Of a stretch of 64,000 bases of DNA, positions 61,634 through 64,000 are shown in pieces. Position numbers and translations under genes: made by a program. Origin of the DNA: Mesotaenium endlicherianum (taxonomy: Eukaryota; Streptophyta; Zygnematophyceae; Zygnematales; Mesotaeniaceae). Every line of letters starts with the position of its first letter. Position 1 is the first letter of the stretch. The notes beneath the pieces were generated by a model that worked only from the letters and a program-made list of their open reading frames with translations, had not been told where the DNA came from and ran no database searches. Where the stretch lies: assembly GCA_009602735.1 (NCBI GenBank), contig WELA01007774.1, forward strand, positions 667,850-731,849, read 5' to 3'.

Positions 61634-64000
61634 ATGGCTTTTCTTTTGAGCAAGCTGATGAGTGCCCTTGTATTAATATCAGTAGTAGCACATGCGGCAT
61701 CGTCTGAAGGTACTCGATTTCTTGCTGATGCCCTTATTTGTATGACATGGCCTCACCTGCTATAGCGACAGCTGCATTCTGTCCTTCATTTTTAACGATT
61801 CATGCACATTCTAAGTCATTCTTTGCTTTTCAGTCGTTCTGGCTGCCCTTCCGTGTGGCTCTTGTTCTGCACATCTGCACAGCGATGAAGATGGGAACGA
61901 TATCTCGAGGTGTGGCTTATGAGCTGCAAAAGTCCTCAACTTTTCCATCCGATGAAGTGGCACATGAGACTATCCAAGTGAGTGATATACATCATTTTGA
62001 GCAATTGTGGTTCTTGTTGTTTCAGATGTCGACACGAGTTTTGCTTCACATGATATTTAGGATGTCAAAACTATTTCCTTGTATCCTCGTGGGTATTAAT
62101 TCGTTGACCAGTCATGTTGCAGTGGCCTCTAGCAACCTGACAGCATTCCAGCATGAGGAGACCTCGCACCCCTGCCTCTTCTGCTCTACTTTGCTGAGTG
62201 GTACCCCTGGCCTCTCCTCTGGCCTCCCCTTTTGTCCTACAGGCGAAAGAGATTACAAAGAGGGTGGTATGCAGGTGCCCGATTCTTAGACGCTGATGAT
62301 GACCAGGTTGCCATCCCGGCAGCTTTTGAGCACCGCCACAGCAGCAGGTGTGCTCATGAGCTGCCGTGTTGTCCTCGTGTTCCCGCAGCTGCAATGCATC
62401 TGCTTGACATTGATCCCCTGCTTGGCCGGTCACATGCGGAGGACCCTGTGCAAGTCTCTTTGTACAAGTTTGTATTTTAGGGTACAGGCTAATGAGACTT
62501 GCCTAGCCTGATTTGTGTACTGGACATTCCGGGATTAGTGTCACTGAGTTTAGGCCCTTTAGGCTCTAGTTTAGCTGCTAGCAGGGCCTTGCCAATGCTC
62601 GTATGTGAGTCGTATTGTCTCTGAGGGTTTGATCTCGCCCACGAGGGGCACTCACCCAGAGGGAGGACCTCTGGCATGAGCTGCAATCGCTGCAATAGCT
62701 GCAGATGCAGACTGACAGCCCGTGGCGTTGTCTGGTGACGAGATCTTATGCACGTGTGGATACCCGACGCAAATTCCTGCGTCAGCAGAGCCAGTCACAC
62801 AGGCCAAAGCGTTGCTTCGTGCCATGCAGAAGATGCAGGGTGGTAGGGTCTGGCGAGGTCGACTCGACCCTACGTCTCATAACTTGACCTCTTGCCTCCT
62901 GACAGTTGTGAGCGCATCAACGCTTAAGAAGGCCATCGCTGCTGCAACCGCCAACCATGTCATCGTCGTCCGCGCCTCGTTCAACGTCTCGTCGACGATC
63001 AAGGTCGAGAAGAGCCTGAGGTTCCAGGCCTCTGCCCCCGGCGTCACCATCGTCTTCATTGGCGCCTCCCCCCCGCTCACAACATACGGAATCAGAGTCT
63101 TTGGCACTTCCAAGCTGAAGGTCTCTTTCCGAGGCCTCACCTTTGACGGCGTCAACATTGACCGCACTCTGGTGCGACCTCTGACCCCGTCATTCCTTGT
63201 TGCGTGTACTAAAAGTCGACATGGCAAGCAGTGTGCATAGTCTGTTTGATGTCATTTTCTCACTTGTTAAGGAATGGACAGGTGCCACTAAGATGATCAC
63301 ATGGCATTCCAAAGGCGCATGTCGGGCACGTTGCTCGGCTGTCAAATGCATGCTTACCAGTGTGTGGAGGAGGGAGGTTGCTGGAAGGCATGTGCTTGCC
63401 TGTACATGTGTCACGCATGTGTATGCTTTATGCGTGCAGCTGTATGCATATTTGTGTGTCTGTGTGTCTGTGTGTGTGCGCGCACGACGTGCAAGGGTGT
63501 CCGCGTGCATGCGTGTACCTGTGCGTAGGGGGCAGGGGTAGAGCTAGTTGTAAGCATCAGAGTGTGTGTGCGTGGGTGGGTGGGTGGGTGGGAGGGTGCG
63601 TGTGGGTGTGCCTAAGTGTCCAGGATGCGGCGCGGGAGTGGGTGGCCTATTTCCTTTCTTTTGGGGGGGGGAGGGGGGATGTGTGAGTGAATGCGTGGTT
63701 GTGTGCATGTGTGGGTGTGTGTTTGCCTGCGCGTGTGTGTGCATGCATGTAAGTAAACTGGACTCGGCAAGTATACAGCAAGACCCAAATGCAATGTCTG
63801 TAGGCCTGTCCCTTTTTTAAAATATGTGTGATTGCCTGTACATGCTTGTAAATTTGTGCAAGTGTGTGTATGCCTGTGTTGTGCGTGCGTGCGGGTGTGC
63901 GCATGCATGCGTGTGCGTGTGCGTATGCATGCGTGTGCGTGTGCGTGTGGGGCTAGGGTAGAGATGCTTGTGTGCGTGTGTTGGGGGGGGGGGGGGGGTG
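61634..64000 (+). CDS. Host gene 2: tandem paralogue of gene 1, runs off the window
   Basis: Exon 1, 61634-61709, encodes a near-identical signal peptide (MAFLLSKLMSALVLISVVAHA) and ends with the same phase-1 donor, GTACTC. A 95-base counterpart of the optional exon 2 is at 61883-61977. The beta-helix exon is at 62906-63171 (SASTLKKAIAAATANHVIVV ... GLTFDGVNIDRTL), same length and phases as in gene 1. The EGF exon is not recognisable: only a trace (ILCTCGYPTQIPASA, about 62740-62785) remains and most Cys are gone. Later exons would lie past 64000. The gene may be functional without the EGF unit or may be decaying. Confidence 0.6.
63440..64000. repeat. GT-rich low-complexity intron sequence of gene 2
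   Basis: TG-rich and GGGTG-rich sequence with G runs at about 63662-63679 and at the very end (63981-63997), matching the character of 50928-51590 in gene 1. No gene is supported in it. Confidence 0.75.

Overview
The window is eukaryotic nuclear DNA, most likely from a green alga or early streptophyte. Reasons: plant-type chromodomain Ty3/gypsy elements whose primer-binding site is one base from the 3' end of plant initiator tRNA-Met, spliced genes with GT-AG introns, a secreted proline-rich cell-wall-type protein, and a retrotransposon carrying a DNA methyltransferase, a combination reported from charophytes and dinoflagellates. I cannot name the species. One ambiguous base (position 32543) shows that it is assembled sequence.

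Positions 1 to about 48,100 are nested mobile elements. Gypsy element A (plus, 769-3671) is broken by a second, near-identical copy A' in the opposite orientation. A' has a 750-base 3' LTR (3672-4304 plus 6400-6516), split by a small piggyBac element (4305-6395, TTAA target site). The A' integrase is split by a complete 9-kb gypsy element B (7513-16473), and its upstream part continues at 16474-18998. There A' is fused to a decayed element C of the B family (18999-24569). Next comes B' (minus, 25044-46331, perfect GCAAT target duplication), split by element D (31777-44115, TTAC duplication). B' lies beside a decayed PIF/Harbinger transposase gene (46587-48034).

Element D is the most unusual item. 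It is a plus-strand gypsy-like retroelement with Gag, aspartic protease, a DNMT3-like cytosine methyltransferase, reverse transcriptase-RNase H, DDE integrase and a C-terminal PHD finger. Its terminal repeats are arranged A1 - genes - B1 - A2 - B2 (split direct repeats) rather than as two plain LTRs. Element B carries an extra 3' gene for an unrecognised 508-residue coiled-coil protein. B and B' share about 6.06 kb that looks identical and has no length difference, bounded on both sides by divergent element sequence, which suggests gene conversion between inverted copies.

Positions 48,450-64,000 look like host DNA. A spliced gene at 49,053-55,838 encodes signal peptide, EGF-like exon, pectin-lyase-like beta-helix exons, a very long proline-rich repeat and a cysteine-rich C terminus, which suggests an extracellular matrix protein. 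A tandem paralogue starts at 61,634 and runs off the window. Between them lie sequence I cannot assign, a few possible exons and a 582-base uninterrupted (TA)n tract.

Most element reading frames are broken. Many of the stops are TAG or TAA where glutamine is expected; others are TGA where Arg or Trp is expected. This fits C-to-T decay of methylated cytosines.
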